A DNA stretch of 64,000 nucleotides from Xenorhabdus nematophila ATCC 19061 (GCF_000252955.1 NC_014228.1:2643232-2707231); one strand, 5' to 3'. Shown: positions 1 through 10,348, counted from the first letter of the stretch. The notes: generated from the sequence alone by a model not told the origin. Numbers and translations are program-made.

Positions 1-633
1 ATTGTCACGCAATTCCAGGGGGCAACACTGGCATTTCAGGATGCACTCAGTAATACGCTGTGGCTGATTTTGGCTGCTGTTGTCGCAATGTATATTGTGC
101 TCGGCGTCTTGTATGAAAGTTTTATTCATCCCGTCACCATCTTGTCTACTTTGCCGACTGCGGGTGTTGGTGCTTTATTAGCGTTGATGGTCGGTGGATA
201 CGAATTAGATATTATCGCCATTATAGGGATTATTCTTCTGATCGGTATTGTGAAGAAAAATGCCATCATGATGATCGACTTCGCATTAGCCGCAGAGCGA
301 GAGCAGGGCATGACGCCTTATGAAGCCATTTATCAAGCCTGCTTGCTACGTTTCAGACCCATATTGATGACAACAATGGCTGCGCTACTGGGCGCTTTGC
401 CGCTGATGCTGAGTACGGGTATTGGTGCAGAATTGCGGCGTCCATTAGGCGTCAGCATGGTGGGAGGTTTGATCATGAGCCAAATTTTGACGTTGTTCAC
501 GACGCCGGTTATTTATCTGCTGTTTGATCAGTTAGCACATTATTTCCGGAAAAATAAGCAGCATGATCAGGACGCTCCTTCTAATCCTGTAAAGTTGGAT
601 AAATCCTCAGTCAATCATCAGGAGCCGCTGTGA
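1..633 (+). CDS. mdtB: Multidrug efflux RND permease subunit MdtB (3' part only)
   Basis: The frame is open from the first base, so the window begins inside the gene and about the last 210 codons are present. MdtB is an inner-membrane RND proton/drug antiporter that forms a mixed trimer with MdtC and works with the adaptor MdtA and outer-membrane TolC to export bile salts, novobiocin and similar compounds. Visible are the last transmembrane segments, with the RND signatures [14 protein letters not shown] and [19 protein letters not shown], followed by a hydrophilic cytoplasmic tail. The stop overlaps the GTG start of mdtC (GTGA), which indicates translational coupling. The assignment as MdtB rather than MdtC rests on gene order and on the paralogous mdtC immediately downstream. 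Confidence 0.93.
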   Translation: MVTQFQGATLAFQDALSNTLWLILAAVVAMYIVLGVLYESFIHPVTILSTLPTAGVGALLALMVGGYELDIIAIIGIILLIGIVKKNAIMMIDFALAAEREQGMTPYEAIYQACLLRFRPILMTTMAALLGALPLMLSTGIGAELRRPLGVSMVGGLIMSQILTLFTTPVIYLLFDQLAHYFRKNKQHDQDAPSNPVKLDKSSVNHQEPL

Positions 634-3600
634 AATTTTTCGCACTATTTATCCAACGGCCGGTTGCGACAACATTGCTGAGTTTAGCTATCACTCTGTG
701 TGGTGCTCTCAGCTTTGTCTTACTGCCCGTATCGCCGCTGCCACAAGTCGACTTTCCTGTCATTACAGTCCAGGCCTCTATGCCCGGTGCATCACCTGAA
801 ACCATGGCATCTTCTGTAACAACGCCGCTGGAACGGGCATTGGGCAGAATTGCAGGCGTCAAAGAGATGTCCTCTGCCAGCTCATTGGGAACCTCTTTTA
901 TTTATCTGGAATTTGATCTGAATCGGGATATCAATGGGGCAGCACGAGATGTCCAGGCTGCCATTAATGCAGCGCAAAGTTTGTTGCCTTCGGGTATGCC
1001 AAGTAAACCGCAATATTATAAAGCTAACTTATCGGATGCGCCGATCATGCTTCTGACCCTCACATCAGACAATTATAGTGAAGGACAACTGTATGATCTC
1101 GCGTCCACCAGAATGGCACAGAAACTTTCTCAAATAGAAGGTGTCAGTCAAGTCAGTGTTAGTGGTAGTTCATTACCGGCAATACGCGTTGAGCTAAATC
1201 CTAATGCCCTTTTTAATCAAGGCGTTTCTCTTAATGATGTCGGCGACGCCATCAGTAATGCCAATGTTCGGCGCCCGACAGGTTATGTTGATTCTGATAC
1301 ACAAAGTTGGCAATTACACACCAATGACGAACTGAAAACCGCAGACAGTTATCGCTCCATTATTGTGCATTACAATAATGATGCCCCTGTTCGTTTACAG
1401 GATGTCGCAACTGTTAAGAACTCCGTCGAAGATATTCGGGCAGCCGGTATGTCCGGTAATAAATCCGCGATTGCCATCATTATTCGTCGTGAAGCGGGGG
1501 CAAATATCATTGCCACTGTTCAGCGTATTCGAGAACAACTTCCCATTCTGCAAGAATTATTACCTGCCAGTATTCACCTGAACATAGCACAAGATCGCTC
1601 ACCCACTATTCGTGCTTCCCTGCAAGAAGTGGAGCAGGCACTCGCCATTGCTGTTGCTTTGGTTATTTTGGTGGTCTTTCTGTTCTTGCGTTCAGGCCGT
1701 GCCACACTGATCCCCGCCATTGCGGTGCCGGTGTCATTGATTGGTACTTTTACCGCCATGTACTTGTGTGGTTTTAGCTTGAATAACCTTTCGCTAATGG
1801 CATTGACCATTGCCACAGGGTTTGTTGTCGATGATGCCATTGTCGTACTGGAAAATATATCCCGCCATCTTGATGCCGGAATGAAACCAATGCAAGCGGC
1901 CTTCAAAGGAGTCAGGGAAGTTGGGTTCACTGTGCTGGCCATGAGTCTGTCTCTCATTGCAGTGTTTATTCCTCTTGTATTAATCGATGAACTGCTCGGT
2001 AGATTATTCCGGGACTTCGCGGTAACGCTTGCAACCGCAATTGGGATTTCATTGCTGGTTTCGCTGACCTTAACCCCAATGATGTGTGCACATTTGCTTA
2101 AGTCATCGCCAATAAAAGCACAAAAACAGAAACGGGGCTTCGGTAAGATATTATTAAAAGTTCAGCAAAATTACGGGCGCTCCTTAAAATGGATCCTCAA
2201 TCACACTCGCTGGGTACTGCTCACATTGGTCGGTATTATCGCCCTGAATATCTGGCTTTATATCAGTATTCCAAAAACCTTTTTTCCTCAACAAGATACA
2301 GGGAAAATGTTAGGTTTTATCGTTGCTGATCAAAGCATTTCATTTCAGGCTATGCGTGAAAAAGTAAAACGCTTTATGCAGATAGTCGATGCCGATCCGA
2401 CCGTAGATAATGTCGTGGGATTTACGGGAGGTGATAGCATCAATACAGGTTTCATGTTTGTTTCACTGAAACCGCTCGAAGAGCGCACTGAAAGTATCCA
2501 GCAAGTTATCACTCGATTGAGGGGCCAACTCACGAATGAAGCGGGAGCCCGTTTATATTTAATTCCTGTTCAGGATCTCAGATCCGGTGGACGGGGAGCT
2601 AAATCTACTTATCAATTTAGTTTATTGTCTGACGATTTCAGTGAATTACGTAAGTGGAGTCCCGTCATCAAGCGAGCGTTGGAAAAACAGCCTCAATTGG
2701 TGGATGTCAATTCTGATGAAGATGAAGACGCTAAAGGCGCTGAAATAGCGATTACCTATGATCGTGATATCATGGCGCGTTTGGGGATCAACGTCTCTGA
2801 TGCCAATAATTTACTCCATAATGCCTTTGGACAGCGGCAAATTTCCACAATTTACCAGCCTTTAAATCAGTATAAGGTTGTCATGGAAGTCGCCCCGCAA
2901 TACAACCAAGATCCCAGTGCACTGGAGAAAATGTTTGTTATCAATGCCAAAGGGGAACGCATCCCACTTTCCTACTTTGCTCGCTGGTATCCTTCTAATG
3001 CCCCGCTGGACGTGTACCATCAAGGGCTTTCGGCGTCCTCTACCATTGCTTTTGATGTTGCACCAGGATACACATTGTCCGATGCAATCGGTGCGATAGA
3101 AAGAACAATGACAGAACTCAGTGTTCCCTCAGCAGTTCGCAGTTCTTTCTCAGGCACTGCACAAGATTTCCAGGATAGCGAACGTTCCCAATTGCTGGTG
3201 ATCCTCGCCGCCATCGTAACCGTTTATTTGGTGCTGGGCGTTTTATATGAGAGTTATATTCATCCGCTGACAATCCTTTCTACCCTGCCTTCTGCTGGCG
3301 TCGGTGCTTTGCTGGCACTGGAGTTGTTCAACACCCCATTTAGCCTGATTGCCATGATTGGGATTATGCTACTGGTCGGGATTGTCAAGAAAAATGCCAT
3401 TATCATGGTGGATTTTGCCCTTGAAGCACAGAGAAGCGGCAAACTCAGCGCGCAAGAGGCGATATTTCAGGCCAGTTTATTGCGTTTCCGACCCATAATG
3501 ATGACAACCCTTTCTGCTTTGTTCGGCGCTTTGCCTTTGGTGATGAGCAATGGCGACGGTGCTGAGTTGCGCTTCCCATTAGGCATTACGATTGTCGGGG

Positions 3601-3725
3601 GACTCGTGATGAGTCAGTTACTGACATTGTATACCACGCCTGTTGTCTATCTGTTCTTTGATAAGTTACGTGAGAAAAGGCTCCGTCGGCGGGCAGCAAA
3701 GATTCAGCTGACTAAGTCATCATAA
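630..3725 (+). CDS. mdtC: Multidrug efflux RND permease subunit MdtC
   Basis: This 1031-residue protein matches the usual MdtC length (about 1025). It starts with GTG overlapping the mdtB stop. It has the RND layout: a first TM helix (about residues 12-30), a large periplasmic porter/docking loop, a TM block (about 335-490), a second periplasmic loop and a C-terminal TM block (about 850-1010). The TM4-type segment with [12 protein letters not shown] carries the paired acidic residues used in proton relay, and the late motif [14 protein letters not shown] is intact. It forms the MdtB2C-type permease of the MdtABC-TolC pump. The E. coli operon continues with mdtD, baeS and baeR; here mdtD is absent and only a scrap of baeS follows the stop. 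Confidence 0.95.
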   Translation: MKFFALFIQRPVATTLLSLAITLCGALSFVLLPVSPLPQVDFPVITVQASMPGASPETMASSVTTPLERALGRIAGVKEMSSASSLGTSFIYLEFDLNRDINGAARDVQAAINAAQSLLPSGMPSKPQYYKANLSDAPIMLLTLTSDNYSEGQLYDLASTRMAQKLSQIEGVSQVSVSGSSLPAIRVELNPNALFNQGVSLNDVGDAISNANVRRPTGYVDSDTQSWQLHTNDELKTADSYRSIIVHYNNDAPVRLQDVATVKNSVEDIRAAGMSGNKSAIAIIIRREAGANIIATVQRIREQLPILQELLPASIHLNIAQDRSPTIRASLQEVEQALAIAVALVILVVFLFLRSGRATLIPAIAVPVSLIGTFTAMYLCGFSLNNLSLMALTIATGFVVDDAIVVLENISRHLDAGMKPMQAAFKGVREVGFTVLAMSLSLIAVFIPLVLIDELLGRLFRDFAVTLATAIGISLLVSLTLTPMMCAHLLKSSPIKAQKQKRGFGKILLKVQQNYGRSLKWILNHTRWVLLTLVGIIALNIWLYISIPKTFFPQQDTGKMLGFIVADQSISFQAMREKVKRFMQIVDADPTVDNVVGFTGGDSINTGFMFVSLKPLEERTESIQQVITRLRGQLTNEAGARLYLIPVQDLRSGGRGAKSTYQFSLLSDDFSELRKWSPVIKRALEKQPQLVDVNSDEDEDAKGAEIAITYDRDIMARLGINVSDANNLLHNAFGQRQISTIYQPLNQYKVVMEVAPQYNQDPSALEKMFVINAKGERIPLSYFARWYPSNAPLDVYHQGLSASSTIAFDVAPGYTLSDAIGAIERTMTELSVPSAVRSSFSGTAQDFQDSERSQLLVILAAIVTVYLVLGVLYESYIHPLTILSTLPSAGVGALLALELFNTPFSLIAMIGIMLLVGIVKKNAIIMVDFALEAQRSGKLSAQEAIFQASLLRFRPIMMTTLSALFGALPLVMSNGDGAELRFPLGITIVGGLVMSQLLTLYTTPVVYLFFDKLREKRLRRRAAKIQLTKSS

Positions 3726-3749
3726 AATTTATGCTGAAAATAGGCATCA

Positions 3750-3898
3750 AGGACCTCCGCCCCGCGTGTTGGCGTACCCAATTCTGGGTTGTCGAAGCAC
3801 ATGATGGCATTATCCGCGCAGGAAGATCACCTTTAGGTGGTATTCAAATTCACGTAGAATTACCACTGATTAAATCCTCTAAAATTGAAACACCATGA
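3750..3898 (+). pseudogene. baeS: Remnant of sensor kinase gene baeS (C-terminal end only)
   Basis: There is no intact gene between mdtC and baeR, but 3791-3898 translates as VEAHDGIIRAGRSPLGG followed by IQIHVELPL and a stop. This matches the last ATPase-domain segment of BaeS (in E. coli VEAHNGRIIAAHSPFGG, then a VELPL ending). Just upstream, in another frame, 3750-3790 reads RTSAPRVGVPNSGL, which resembles the preceding G-box region (RTEGSRNRASGGSGLGL in E. coli). The junction therefore looks like a frame-shifting deletion of about eight codons, and everything upstream (sensor, HAMP, H-box) is gone. The remnant stop (TGA) overlaps the baeR ATG exactly as in intact baeSR operons. This is inference from remembered E. 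coli sequence; the C-terminal match is strong and the upstream part is weaker. Confidence 0.75.
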
Positions 3899-4602
3899 GC
3901 ACGTATTCCACACAATATACCGTTCTAATCGTTGAAGATGAACCAAAGTTAGGGCGACTGTTGGTCGATTATCTGCAATCTGCTGATTATCAAACCGCAT
4001 GGTTGAAACGTGGTGATGAAGTCATTGACCATGTTCAAAAATACCAACCCGATATTATTTTGCTTGACCTGATGCTACCCGGTCTTGATGGATTATCAGT
4101 CTGTCGGGAAATCCGTAAGTTTTCTGATATTCCGATTGTGATGATGACTGCAAAAACAGAAGAAATTGATCGACTGCTCGGTCTGGAAATCGGTGCAGAT
4201 GATTATATCTGTAAGCCTTATAGTCCACGAGAAATGGTAGCCAGAGTAAAAACCATTTTGCGTCGCTGCTATCGCCCACAAGATATCATTAGTGAACAAG
4301 GCGCATTAAGTATTGATGAAAATCACTTTCAGGCACGCTACCTTGAACGGGTACTTGAACTGACACCCATCGAATTTCGTTTGCTCAAAATAATGTCCAG
4401 CCAACCAGGGCGGGTTTTTTCCCGCGATCAGTTGCTGAATAATCTTTATAATGACCACCGTATCGTGAATGACCGAACTATTGATAGCCATATCAAAAAC
4501 TTACGACGAAAACTAGAGCAGTTGGATGAAGATAAATCTTTTATTCGCTCAATTTATGGACTGGGTTACCGTTGGGAAGCCGAAATATGCCGTTTGATGT
4601 GA
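3895..4602 (+). CDS. baeR: Response regulator BaeR (OmpR/PhoB type), without its kinase
   Basis: The 235-residue protein has an N-terminal receiver domain (about 9-122) with acidic pocket E14/D15, phospho-acceptor D58 in LLDLMLPG, T85 and K107. A C-terminal winged-helix domain (about 135-232) ends [11 protein letters not shown]. BaeR with BaeS forms the envelope-stress system that activates mdtABCD, spy and acrD in E. coli. Here the receiver looks fully functional but the neighbouring kinase gene is reduced to a remnant, so activation would need another kinase, acetyl phosphate, or basal activity. It ends 36 bp before the convergent MFS gene. Confidence 0.93.
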   Translation: MSTYSTQYTVLIVEDEPKLGRLLVDYLQSADYQTAWLKRGDEVIDHVQKYQPDIILLDLMLPGLDGLSVCREIRKFSDIPIVMMTAKTEEIDRLLGLEIGADDYICKPYSPREMVARVKTILRRCYRPQDIISEQGALSIDENHFQARYLERVLELTPIEFRLLKIMSSQPGRVFSRDQLLNNLYNDHRIVNDRTIDSHIKNLRRKLEQLDEDKSFIRSIYGLGYRWEAEICRLM

Positions 4603-4638
4603 CAATATTCACGCCTTCTTTAACACGCAGGTTCAGTT

Positions 4639-5787
4639 TCACCTACGCTCAAGGAAGCCAGAAATAACAGCCAGTATCAGCGCCATAGAAGCTAACAGCC
4701 CACCCGCCAAATTAAGGGTGGTATAACCATAATTGGATGCAATAATGACACCTCCCAACCATGCGCCGACAGCATTCCCCAAATTAAAAAAGCCAATATT
4801 AACTGAGGAAACAAGATTAGCAGCGCTGACTTCCTGTGCTTTTTCCATCACCAAACGCTGAATGGGAGATACTGTGGCAAAGCCAAATGCAGCCATGAGA
4901 AACAGACTCAAACAAGCAATGAATTGACTATCACCATACAACCAAAAAATAAACAAGACGAGGGCTTGTAACCCCAAAGTCCAATACAACAAAGGCATCA
5001 TTGCCTTATCAGCAAGCTTGCCACCAACAATGTTGCCAACGAAGAACCCTGACCCTAAGACCACAAGCAGCCATGTAATAGCACCTTCAGAGAATCCGGC
5101 AATATTGACCATCAAAGGGGCGATATAAGTTACCGTGGTAAAAAATGCAGCTGGACCCAGAATAGTGATCCCCATGGCGAGCAAGATGCGGATATGCGTA
5201 AAAGCCAGTAATTCCTTTTTAATACTGGCAGGTTTTTCCTGATTAAACTTAGGTAATAACGTTAAAATACCCAGTAATGAGATAACACCAATAGCCGTAA
5301 TGATTGCAAAAGTCACACGCCAAGAAACCACCTTCCCTATCCATGTTCCAAGAGGTACTCCGGCTAAATTGGCCAGAGTCATGCCACTGAACATAAATGC
5401 GATTGCCATTGTTTTTTTATTTTTTGCTACCAGTTCCGAAGCAATAATAGCGCCTATTCCCATAAAAGCCCCATGGGTAAGAGAAGCAACTATACGACCC
5501 ACAATTGCCAGATAAAATGTCGGGGATAACGTGGTCAGGGCATTCCCGACAATGAACAATACCATTAGCAGAGAAAGCATTTTTTTTCTTTCTATATGCC
5601 CTCCCAAGATAATCAAAACAGGCGCGCCAACAAATACGCCAAGCGCATAACTGGTCACCATATATCCCGCGGTTGGTATGGTAATACTAAATTCAGTTGC
5701 AATTTCAGGCAGTAAGCCAGCAACAATAAATTCCGTTGTTGCAATTCCAAAAGTTGCGATGGCTAAAACCCAAATGGCTGCTGGCAT
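4639..5787 (-). CDS. MFS drug/solute exporter (DHA1, YdhP/AraJ-like)
   Basis: A 382-residue, 12-TM major facilitator protein is read from ATG 5787. The open frame extends 41 codons further upstream, but MPAAIWVLAIATF is the usual family N-terminus and a good ribosome site (AGGAG) lies just before this ATG. Typical features are the GLLPEIATEFSI start of the first loop, GHIERKKMLSLLM (motif A position) and an internal hydrophilic loop near residue 190. The family exports small molecules such as drugs or sugars; the substrate cannot be told from sequence. It sits convergent to baeR, where E. coli has yegP, so it is a lineage-specific insertion into a conserved neighbourhood. Confidence 0.85.
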   Translation of the reverse strand: MPAAIWVLAIATFGIATTEFIVAGLLPEIATEFSITIPTAGYMVTSYALGVFVGAPVLIILGGHIERKKMLSLLMVLFIVGNALTTLSPTFYLAIVGRIVASLTHGAFMGIGAIIASELVAKNKKTMAIAFMFSGMTLANLAGVPLGTWIGKVVSWRVTFAIITAIGVISLLGILTLLPKFNQEKPASIKKELLAFTHIRILLAMGITILGPAAFFTTVTYIAPLMVNIAGFSEGAITWLLVVLGSGFFVGNIVGGKLADKAMMPLLYWTLGLQALVLFIFWLYGDSQFIACLSLFLMAAFGFATVSPIQRLVMEKAQEVSAANLVSSVNIGFFNLGNAVGAWLGGVIIASNYGYTTLNLAGGLLASMALILAVISGFLERR

Positions 5788-6183
5788 GATGGAACTCCTA
5801 ATGAAAAAAACATGGGTCAGATTATTATGAGATTGAAACAACGTACATTTATTTTTGAATAATACGTCATTGCAATAACACCGTATAGAATCCAATTCCA
5901 GCGATTGCAATTAAAGCGGATTCAAAAAATAGCAAGCGCATTTTGCAAAATATAAGCACACCATCACCAGGTTATTGGTGTCAGTGCATCTTATGCCAAT
6001 GAAACCAGTCTGAAAAAGGACATGCAATACAAAAAGAAAACACCTTTCCTCGCCCATCAGGTGACAAGAATATATTTGTGCTAATGCAGGAATAGACGCT
6101 AAAATCCCTTTTCTTTTAACCTTACCCTTAGTAATGATAATGGATAAGGACTGACTTGAACTCAGACTGAGAACGTTAAGAAT
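5788..6183. other. Intergenic region between the divergent MFS gene and trhP
   Basis: About 400 bp hold the promoters of two divergent genes. The only clear element is the AGGAG site of the MFS gene at its left edge. A short inverted repeat (CCTTACCC ... GGATAAGG) lies near 6119-6150 upstream of trhP. No ORF or RNA gene is recognised. Confidence 0.4.
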
Positions 6184-7560
6184 ATGTTTACTCCAGAATT
6201 ACTTTCTCCCGCCGGCTCCTTGAAAAATATGCGTTACGCATTTGCTTATGGTGCAGATGCTATTTATGCCGGGCAGCCCCGCTATAGCCTGCGTGTCCGC
6301 AATAATGAATTTAATCATGAAACGCTGGCACAGGGCATTAAAGAAGCACATTCATTGGGCAAGCGCTTTTATGTGGTTGTCAATATCGCACCGCACAATG
6401 CAAAACTGAAAACATTTATCCGGGATTTGAAGCCTGTTGTAGAAATGGGGCCTGATGCACTGATTATGTCCGATCCCGGTTTGATTATGCTGGTACGCGA
6501 AACCTTTCCTGAAATAGATATTCATCTTTCCGTTCAGGCCAATGCGGTAAACTGGGCTACAGTCAAATTCTGGAAACAAATGGGATTAACGCGGGTCATT
6601 CTTTCCCGCGAACTTTCATTGGAAGAAATTGCCGAGATCCGCCAACAAGTCCCCGACATGGAACTTGAGATTTTTGTCCACGGCGCACTCTGTATGGCTT
6701 ATTCTGGCCGCTGTCTGTTATCAGGTTACATCAATAAACGCGATCCCAATCAGGGAACATGCACAAATGCCTGCCGCTGGGAATACAATGTACAGGAAGG
6801 CAAGGAAGATGTTATGGGTAATATTGTGCATACGCATGATCCTATTCCGGTTAAAAACGTCAATCCAACATTAGGTCACGGTGCACCAACTGACAAAGTA
6901 TTCATGATCGAAGAAGCTAAACGCCCCGGCGAATATATGTCAGCGTTTGAAGATGAGCATGGTACTTACATCATGAACTCTAAAGATTTACGCGCCATTG
7001 AACACGTAGAAAGATTAACAGAAATGGGTGTTCATTCCTTGAAAATCGAAGGTCGTACAAAATCTTTCTATTATTGTGCCCGAACTGCTCAGGTGTATCG
7101 TCGCGCAATTGATGATGCCGTTGCTGGAAAACCATTCGATCCAACGTTGCTGACCACATTAGAAGGCCTGGCACATCGAGGCTACACAGAAGGTTTTCTG
7201 CGTCGCCATACCCATGACGCATATCAAACTTATGAATACGGTTATTCTGTATCAGACACCCAGCAATTTGTTGGGGAGCTTACCGGTAACCGGGTCAATG
7301 GATTAGCTGAAGTTGCCGTGAAAAATAAGTTTCTCCTTGGAGACGCTCTAGAACTCATGACACCATCAGGAAACATTAACTTTACGTTAGAATCTATAAC
7401 CAATAAGAAAGGTCAGGCAATAGACGTTGCGCCGGGTGACGGACATATCGTTTACCTTCCTATTCCTGAAGAGATTGAGCTGCAATATGCTTTACTTATT
7501 AGAAACTTGGTAAGTGGTAATACCAGAACACCTCATTTACAAGAATTGCAAGTGAAATAA
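6184..7560 (+). CDS. trhP: tRNA 5-hydroxyuridine synthesis protein TrhP (peptidase U32 family)
   Basis: This 458-residue U32-family protein is the counterpart of E. coli YegQ/TrhP, which takes part in prephenate-dependent hydroxylation of U34 to ho5U in tRNAs. It opens with ELLSPAGSLKNMRYAFAYGA, followed by a TIM-barrel-like domain. The family cysteine cluster, CMAYSGRCLLSGY and then CTNACRWEY (about residues 170-205), probably binds an Fe-S cluster. A C-terminal beta-barrel-like domain follows. Its position after baeR and before cyaR/fbaB matches E. coli. The name peptidase is historical and no protease function is implied. Confidence 0.93.
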   Translation: MFTPELLSPAGSLKNMRYAFAYGADAIYAGQPRYSLRVRNNEFNHETLAQGIKEAHSLGKRFYVVVNIAPHNAKLKTFIRDLKPVVEMGPDALIMSDPGLIMLVRETFPEIDIHLSVQANAVNWATVKFWKQMGLTRVILSRELSLEEIAEIRQQVPDMELEIFVHGALCMAYSGRCLLSGYINKRDPNQGTCTNACRWEYNVQEGKEDVMGNIVHTHDPIPVKNVNPTLGHGAPTDKVFMIEEAKRPGEYMSAFEDEHGTYIMNSKDLRAIEHVERLTEMGVHSLKIEGRTKSFYYCARTAQVYRRAIDDAVAGKPFDPTLLTTLEGLAHRGYTEGFLRRHTHDAYQTYEYGYSVSDTQQFVGELTGNRVNGLAEVAVKNKFLLGDALELMTPSGNINFTLESITNKKGQAIDVAPGDGHIVYLPIPEEIELQYALLIRNLVSGNTRTPHLQELQVK

Positions 7561-7596
7561 TTTGAAATAAGGTTTTAAAGAAATTGTTCTGTTTTT

Positions 7597-7639
7597 TTAG
7601 AAACAGATCACATCAATGCTATTTTATTTCTCGTATTAT
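7597..7639 (+). promoter_or_regulatory. Predicted CRP-dependent promoter of CyaR
   Basis: TTAGA-N6-TCACA at 7597-7612 resembles a CRP half-palindrome (right half perfect). A -10 candidate TATTAT lies at 7634-7639, which puts the CRP centre about 41 bp before the expected start. cyaR is CRP-activated in E. coli, and this spacing is that of a class II site. Inference only. Confidence 0.5.
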
Positions 7640-7641
7640 CA

Positions 7642-7735
7642 GCCCTGAAAACGAAGAACTAAAAAAGTTTTACTGTAAGACTAGGAACCACCTCCTTGGC
7701 TAGCTCAATCTCCCTTGGGCTGGCCTTTTCTTTTA
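7642..7735 (+). ncRNA. cyaR: Small regulatory RNA CyaR (RyeE)
   Basis: The segment contains AGGAACCACCTCCTT (7683-7697), the conserved single-stranded seed of E. coli CyaR, which pairs with ribosome sites of ompX, luxS, nadE and others via Hfq. It is followed by the CAATCTCCCTT core (7706-7716) and a hairpin (GGCTAGC ... GGGCTGGCC) with a T-rich end near 7726-7735, i.e. a terminator. The 5' part (GCCCTGAAAACGAAGAAC) resembles the E. coli 5' end. Its location just after trhP (yegQ) matches E. coli. The 5' end is approximate. Confidence 0.85.
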
Positions 7736-8159
7736 TCTTCAATATTTTAAATATTCTTATTTTTCATCAAGTTAAATGAATTTCCTTCATTTCGAAAAAT
7801 AAGTTAATTTAATGTTTCCTGTTCTTCTATTGTATATTTTTCGATTTCTTTTTAGTAACTACGTTTATTATAAATAAAGGAATCATATCACGATAAATAT
7901 CATTAATATTTATTCAGTTTAATGAAAGAAATTTTCAGAAAATACTACCCAAATTATTCTGTTATAGAATAAATTAAAGTTTATTTTCCATACTATTTGA
8001 TGAAAATAATTTCACTTTATTCTTACGCAAAAGAGATTAAATTTTAGAAATCATTGTACTGACTGAAGCGATCCACTGCTGCTTCTCCTTCTGCTTGCCT
8101 TGTGATTAATTCAAATATCAACAACAATCAGCAGCGCCTTTTGCAAACTGGAGTTAATC
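7736..8159. other. AT-rich fbaB leader region
   Basis: About 420 bp are very AT-rich with no ORF. Upstream of fbaB one candidate Cra-type operator is visible (8064-8075, listed separately). Nothing else is recognised. Confidence 0.4.
8064..8075 (+). promoter_or_regulatory. Candidate Cra (FruR) operator upstream of fbaB
   Basis: TGAAGCGATCCA matches the Cra consensus TGAAWCGNTTMA at 10 of 12 positions and lies 85 bp before the fbaB ATG. Cra controls many glycolytic and gluconeogenic genes. A single weak site can occur by chance. Confidence 0.3.
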
Positions 8160-9209
8160 ATGACTGATATCGCTAAGTTGTTAGGAAAAGACGCAGAGAG
8201 TTTATTGCAACACCAATGTAGTACGATTCCACGAGAAAATCTCTATCTCCCAGGTACAGATTTCGTCGATCGCGTGATGATAGATAATAATCGACCCAAT
8301 ACAGTCCTTCGCTCCATGCAGACATTGCTGAATCATGGTCGTCTGGCCGGAACGGGTTATCTCTCAATTCTGCCGGTGGATCAGGGAGTTGAACATTCTG
8401 CCAGTGCATCTTTTGCCGCCAACCCACTTTATTTTGATCCCAAAAATATTGTTGAACTGGCAATTGAAGCAGGCTGTAATTGTGTTGCTTCAACTTACGG
8501 GGTGCTTGCCTCTGTCTCTCGCCGTTATGCCCATAAAATCCCATTTCTGGTAAAGCTCAATCATAATGAGACATTGACCTATCCGGCTCAATACGATCAA
8601 ACTTTATATGCCAGCGTCGAGCAAGCATTTGATATGGGTGCAGTGGCGGTTGGCGCAACGATTTATTATGGTTCTCCCGAATCAAGCCGCCAAATAGAAG
8701 AAATTTCGGTGGCTTTCGAACGTGCTCACGAGTTAGGTATGGTTACCGTGTTATGGGCCTATCTACGCAACTCAGCATTCAAAAAAGACGGGGTTGATTA
8801 CCACACCAGTGCTGATTTAACAGGTCAGGCTAATCACTTAGCAGCAACAATAGGTGCCGATATCGTTAAACAAAAAATGGCTGAAACCAACGGTGGTTAT
8901 ACTGCCATTGGATTTGGGCATACAGATAAACGTGTCTATAGTCAGTTGACTACTGAACATCCAATTGATCTGGTTCGCTATCAATTGGCTAACTGTTATA
9001 TGGGGCGCGCCGGATTAATTAATTCTGGTGGTGCTTCCGGAGATAATGATTTGAGTGATTCAGTCCGCACTGCTGTCATCAATAAACGGGCTGGCGGGAT
9101 GGGACTGATTCTTGGCCGAAAAGCGTTCAAGAAATCAATAAAAGAAGGTGTCGAGTTAATCCACTCCGTTCAGGATGTCTATCTCGACAAGAAAATCACG
9201 ATCGCATAG
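8160..9209 (+). CDS. fbaB: Class I fructose-bisphosphate aldolase FbaB (DhnA type)
   Basis: This 349-residue protein interconverts fructose 1,6-bisphosphate with glyceraldehyde 3-phosphate and dihydroxyacetone phosphate through a Schiff base. The length equals the E. coli enzyme (350). Family motifs are [30 protein letters not shown] and [12 protein letters not shown], in which K237 is the expected Schiff-base lysine. It is cytoplasmic and monocistronic. FbaB is mainly linked to gluconeogenic growth in enterobacteria. Gene order next to yegQ/cyaR is conserved. Confidence 0.95.
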   Translation: MTDIAKLLGKDAESLLQHQCSTIPRENLYLPGTDFVDRVMIDNNRPNTVLRSMQTLLNHGRLAGTGYLSILPVDQGVEHSASASFAANPLYFDPKNIVELAIEAGCNCVASTYGVLASVSRRYAHKIPFLVKLNHNETLTYPAQYDQTLYASVEQAFDMGAVAVGATIYYGSPESSRQIEEISVAFERAHELGMVTVLWAYLRNSAFKKDGVDYHTSADLTGQANHLAATIGADIVKQKMAETNGGYTAIGFGHTDKRVYSQLTTEHPIDLVRYQLANCYMGRAGLINSGGASGDNDLSDSVRTAVINKRAGGMGLILGRKAFKKSIKEGVELIHSVQDVYLDKKITIA

Positions 9210-9293
9210 TCAATCTTTTTTTCTTCACTCATTCCACAATGGGGATATTATTATCCCCATTATCCAAACATAGCCCTGCCCAATTCTTCTCAT

Positions 9294-10091
9294 TTACCAC
9301 CATTGATGAAAATGATGGACAGGTCCAACTCCCCGCCCAACGTCAAGGGTATCTGCCTGTGCCAGCGCATTTTGTAAATATGTTTTTGCCACCGGCAATG
9401 TACTTTGCCAATCGGGATAACGCGGGCGCAATGCAGCAAGTGCGGCAGAAAGCGTACAACCAGTACCATGAGTATGTCGTGTATTGACTCTTGGCGCAGT
9501 AAAACGCCACTCTCCTTCAAGGGTAAAAAGCCAATCCGGGCTTTCGCCATTGTTCAAATGTCCCCCTTTCAATAAAACCGCCTGACACCCCATTAAAAGT
9601 AATTCTCGTCCTTGCTGTAGCATATCCACTTCCGTTTCAGCGAGATTACATTTCAACATCGCAGCAGCTTCAGGCAAATTAGGGGTTATCAAAGAAACAA
9701 TCGGCAGTAATTGCTCTATCATTGTCGAAATAGCTTCCGGTGATAACAAGGGATCACCACTCTTCGCTACCATGACAGTATCCAGTACAATGTGAGGAAT
9801 CGGATAACGGCGCAATGATTCTGCTACTACAGCGATATTGGCTGCATTTAATAACATGCCAATTTTAGCACTGTCTATTTTAACATCGGAAAGAACAGAT
9901 TCGAGTTGGGCAGAAACAAAAAGAGGATCAATATTATAAACCGATTGAACGCCCATTGTATTTTGAGCAACCAGCGCAGTGATGACCGTTGTACCGTAAG
10001 CGCCAAGCGCGGAAAAAGTTTTTAAATCAGCTTGAATGCCAGCTCCCCCACTAGGGTCAGTGCCAGCGATAGTCAGTGAGTTAATTCTCAT
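9294..10091 (-). CDS. thiD: Hydroxymethylpyrimidine/phosphomethylpyrimidine kinase ThiD
   Basis: This 265-residue ribokinase-fold enzyme phosphorylates HMP to HMP-P and then HMP-PP for thiamine synthesis. Visible are the N-terminal AGTDPSGGAGIQADLK substrate loop, VLDTVMVAKSGDPLL and the C-terminal anion-hole motif HGTGCTLSAALAA with its catalytic Cys/Ser region. The length equals the family norm (about 266). It is preceded by a TPP riboswitch (10148-10226), so expression should fall when thiamine pyrophosphate is high. It is convergent with fbaB across 84 bp. Confidence 0.96.
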   Translation of the reverse strand: MRINSLTIAGTDPSGGAGIQADLKTFSALGAYGTTVITALVAQNTMGVQSVYNIDPLFVSAQLESVLSDVKIDSAKIGMLLNAANIAVVAESLRRYPIPHIVLDTVMVAKSGDPLLSPEAISTMIEQLLPIVSLITPNLPEAAAMLKCNLAETEVDMLQQGRELLLMGCQAVLLKGGHLNNGESPDWLFTLEGEWRFTAPRVNTRHTHGTGCTLSAALAALRPRYPDWQSTLPVAKTYLQNALAQADTLDVGRGVGPVHHFHQWW

Positions 10092-10147
10092 GATGGTGAC
10101 TCCTATTCACCAGCAAAAGAAAAGCGGGTATCAAAACAGGAGATACC

Positions 10148-10226
10148 ATGACTTCCCTACGCCGGCATTATCCAGATCAGGTAATACGGGTACTTCTCAG
10201 TTCAATCAAGAACGCCCCGAGTCAAA
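10148..10226 (-). promoter_or_regulatory. TPP riboswitch (THI element) upstream of thiD
   Basis: Read on the minus strand, the segment carries the invariant TPP aptamer blocks in order: GACTCGGGG, CTGAGAAGTACCC, ACCTGATCTGGATAATGCC and GGCGTAGGGAAG. It lies 57 bp upstream of the thiD start in the same orientation. No strong terminator is seen between aptamer and start, so control of translation initiation is the more likely mode (inference). Confidence 0.95.
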
Positions 10227-10262
10227 ATAAAAATCACTCTATTAGTATCCCAATAGAGTGAT
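10225..10262 (-). terminator. Rho-independent terminator after the cold-shock gene
   Basis: A perfect 11-bp stem (ATCACTCTATT, 10233-10243, pairing with AATAGAGTGAT, 10252-10262) is followed on the minus strand by TTTTTATTTT. It would stop transcripts of the csp gene before they enter the thiD riboswitch. Confidence 0.8.
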
Positions 10263-10348
10263 ATTTTCAATAGGTTATCGTCAGATAATGAAATTAACGA
10301 TAAATAGATTTGGTCAGATGTTAAATACCAACCAAAATGAATTTATTA

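Noticed and set aside
8173..8544. Minus-strand 123-codon frame opposite fbaB
   Set aside because: Antisense shadow of the aldolase gene with no ribosome site or homology.
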